Origin: Solea solea
Taxonomy: Eukaryota; Chordata; Actinopteri; Pleuronectiformes; Soleidae
Direction of reading: 5' to 3'
DNA length: 64,000 nt
Assembly: GCF_958295425.1 (NCBI RefSeq)
Contig: NC_081154.1
Location: forward strand, 3,631,139-3,695,138
Shown: positions 61,461 to 64,000 of the stretch, in pieces
How positions within the stretch are numbered: the first letter of the stretch is position 1
Layout of the letters: each line of letters opens with the position of its first letter
Translations under genes and position numbers: made by a program
Notes under the pieces: model-generated
Told to the model about the DNA's origin: nothing
What the model saw: the letters and a program-made list of their open reading frames with translations, nothing else
Databases searched by the model: none

Positions 61461-63754
61461 TAAATGAAGACAATTTTGGCTCAGCCACTGCTTAATGTCA
61501 GGAATACAGCCGAGTAAAACACTTTGTGAGACACTTTAGTCTGTCTGCAAAAGGTAAGTGTTTTTGGATCCAGTATCCAGTCGAGATCTTTTTCTTTCTT
61601 ACTTTCTTTCTTTCTTTACTGGGTTTTTAAATGTCAAATGTGGGTTTAGTTTGTGTAGGTTTGTCACAGTCAGTTTCAGATCAGGTCCCTAACAGAGAAA
61701 GATGCAAAAGATCTTCAAGAAATTCATGAAAACTGATCTCATAACACCTGTAATTTAAAAAAAGGGACGAATTTTGCGGTGGTTGAAGACAAAGGTCTTC
61801 AAAAAGCAAACTCTCAAGAGATCATGTGAAGTCTAATTGTCAATACGACGTCTTACTATCAAGCATCTGTTCATGTAGTGGACAAAAATAGTTCAGTGCT
61901 CGTTCAAGGCCACGTGTTTTTATAAACCTCGTCCAGGTTTAGTGCGTTTTGACAAATCTTGGCGGATCTCTGAGACTCGTGGGTACGAGTGTTCTCTCCC
62001 CGATGCTCTGAGCTGCTTTTCTTCTACAGTAAACACGTCTGCCTACAAGTCTTCAGGGGGGTTCAACTAATGGCTTCTCATGAAGACACAAGTGTACGCC
62101 ATCGAAAAAGCACTGAAACATTCAAGTCACTCTGACATTCGATTGACTGGAGCTATGCTAATGCGACATGTCAAGTTCACGTCCTCCCCGGCTCCTACTG
62201 TAGCGACAAAAAGATTTTTTTTAAATTAGATTCAAACACGCACCGTGAATGTTAAAATGTTAATCCACATGAAGAACACAAACAAACTATTCTCTCATTT
62301 GCAAGTCTAAGATGAGAGCGGAAATCCTTGAAAACAAACAGATAGACGGCATCGCAAAGAAAACGGTAATTATCTCTGAAATGCGGGCAGGCGGGGGGGG
62401 GGGGTGTTGTCTATCGTAGCGTGTCACCGAGGATGACAGTGCCTGAGGAGCGCTCGAGAGATCACGTCTGCAGCGCTGTCGTTAAGACAGGAGGGGTTTC
62501 ACGGCGGCAGGAAAATGTGCTGACAGTATATAAAAACGGAGAACTTGTGCATCAATTCATAATAGTCTTTTTTTTTTTATCTTTTAAATAAACTGCTCAC
62601 ACATCATTCCTTCTCCTTCTACTTCAACACATATGTGCATATTCAACATCAAAGTATGACGGAGCGAGGCACATCATTAGCAGAAGACAGAGGCGAGGGA
62701 GGATGAAATCATTTAGACGCCGCCGTGGAGAGGGAATTACTACGGCTGTCGGGATGAGGGGAATGGGGGACGGTAGGAGCGGGAAAGACGAGAGGGAGGA
62801 CGAAGGAAGGGAGATAGAAAGTGTACAAATGACGGAAAAAATTAAATGTCAACATCTGCGAGAGAGATGATGATTGGAGGGGAATATAAAGACGGGCACA
62901 AAGCAAACTACAGAGATGACAAAACCAGATAGTGTTTGTCATGAGTTGACCCGGGCGATGGCTATATTCCTGATAATGCATGCATGTTTTCATGAGATTC
63001 ACCATTTCTCCTCCCAATCATCTCCCATCCTCAGCGATCCTCTCCTCCCCTCTCGAGCGCTCTGATGTCAGCGGGCACGGGCGGCCGAGGCTGACAGGTT
63101 GAACGCAGTAATTGCTAGGGACCAAAGACAAGCCATGTTTAAAACATGACACCGTTATAGGTTGTAGGTTGCACACGTCGCGGTGCGTGGATAACAAGTG
63201 TGTGTGTGTGGGGGGGTTGTTAACGCTCCTGGCAACTTTTTCTGCCTGTTGAACTCTAACTGAATAACTACACGCTTTTTTCTCAAGTTCGTAAAGTCAC
63301 TGGGTTTCTTTGTCTTACGGCAAAAAAACACAATCTGGAGAGTGGCAGTGAGTGAACATTTGCATTAGAAAAGGGGGAAATTGCAGTTTCAAACAGCGCG
63401 GATCTTTTGTGGCTTTTGGCAACATTCCTCACATTAATAATATCAGCGTGCGCTCTCCCTCTCTCTCTCTCTCTCTCTCAGTTAATTGCCGAGATTTGGG
63501 AGCAAAGAGACAAACACGAGGTCTGAGAGCATCACACTGGGTTCTTAACCAAAGTGCTTGCCACGGAAAACAAAAGACAAAACGGAAGAAATTGTTACTC
63601 AAACTCTCTGGTTGAAAACATTCGTCAGTGTCACTAATTTCCCACAGCGATTAGAGTAGAGAGTGTGTAGGATTTAGGGGATGATCTATGAACAGAAATA
63701 TAAGACAATATTTGAATTAATGTTTTCATTCGTGCCCTTGCAGAAATAAGACCC

Positions 63755-64000
63755 GGGTTAGCGACCCGGTCGGAACATGTGTGCACATGGGTATTTTCCA
63801 GGTTCTCCAGTTTCCTCCCACAGTCCAAAAACATGCAGATTTGGGGATTAGGCAAATTGGACACTCTAAATTGACAGTGAGCGTGGATGGTTGTTTGTCT
63901 GTATGTGGCCCTGTGATGGACTGGCGACCTGTCCAGGATGTACCCCGCCTTTTGCCCTATGTCAGCTGGGATTGGCACCAGCACCCCCTTGTGTGGCGTA
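63755..64000 (+). mobile_element. GATGGATGG-tailed retroelement, cut by the window end
   Basis: It starts near aagacccgggttagcgaccc and includes ttctccagtttcctcccaca, gtccaaaaacatgcag, ttaggcaaattggacactct, gatggactggcgacctgtcc and agctgggattggcaccagca. It extends furthest 5' of the four copies. Confidence 0.7.

Larger units (their letters stand above)
30762..64000 (-). other. snx29: SNX29 long intron (3' part), repeat-rich
   Basis: From the acceptor at 30762 to the window end (over 33.2 kb) no confidently recognised exon is present. The expected upstream SNX29 segment (VGAVQMLKRE-like) was not found, so it probably lies beyond base 64000. Unique stretches where I see nothing specific include 30800-32400, 33320-34640, 38480-39520, 39760-41430, 44700-46300 and 48110-49200. 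The same holds for 51730-52380, 52680-54560, 55020-55980, 58700-60140 and 61510-63650, apart from microsatellites and pyrimidine-rich patches such as 33700-34060. Confidence 0.75.

Overview
This window is vertebrate nuclear DNA, almost certainly from a teleost (probably percomorph) fish. It has no long open reading frames. It has canonical GT-AG exons in large introns, dense CA, TA and GA microsatellites, and many interspersed repeats of types familiar from bony fish: short inverted-terminal-repeat DNA elements, L2-like LINE tails, the GATGGATGG-tailed RTE-like 3' end and a tRNA-like SINE. Bacterial features (operons, ribosome binding sites, CRISPR) are absent.

The only protein-coding gene I can support is the middle-to-late part of SNX29 (sorting nexin 29, formerly RUNDC2A) on the minus strand. 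Four consecutive coding exons read in order 30761-30655, 14803-14687, 13628-13573 and 12825-12744. They encode the end of the central coiled coil, a short acidic linker and the first strand of the PX domain. All four have AG acceptors and GT donors and their reading phases join without a frameshift. The RUN-domain exons should lie beyond base 64000 and the rest of the PX domain before base 1. Apart from possible cassette or first exons, everything else is SNX29 intron.

Layout: 1-12743 is the intron after the PX-start exon, with nested DNA elements, a 28-bp fold-back around a TA array, and several microsatellites. 12744-14803 is a compact cluster of three exons whose introns are built largely of short DNA elements and microsatellites; one TTTC microsatellite forms the polypyrimidine tract of a splice acceptor. 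14804-30654 is a 15.85-kb intron holding a CTG array, a GA array, a 31-bp perfect-TIR element carrying a 21-bp minisatellite, the first copy of a piggyBac-like family, a SINE and a 617-bp TIR element. 30762-64000 is the 3' part of a still longer intron, with repeated families, two LINE fragments, a possible 57-nt symmetric cassette exon (35299-35355) and an unexplained acidic ORF (38126-38362).

No unknown multi-gene system was seen. The most interesting signals are structural: repeats that contribute splice signals, TIR elements carrying tandem arrays, and multi-copy element families whose copies can be compared within the window. Exon calls rest on direct translation compared with recalled SNX29 protein sequence; transposon family names are mostly inference from termini and recurrence.
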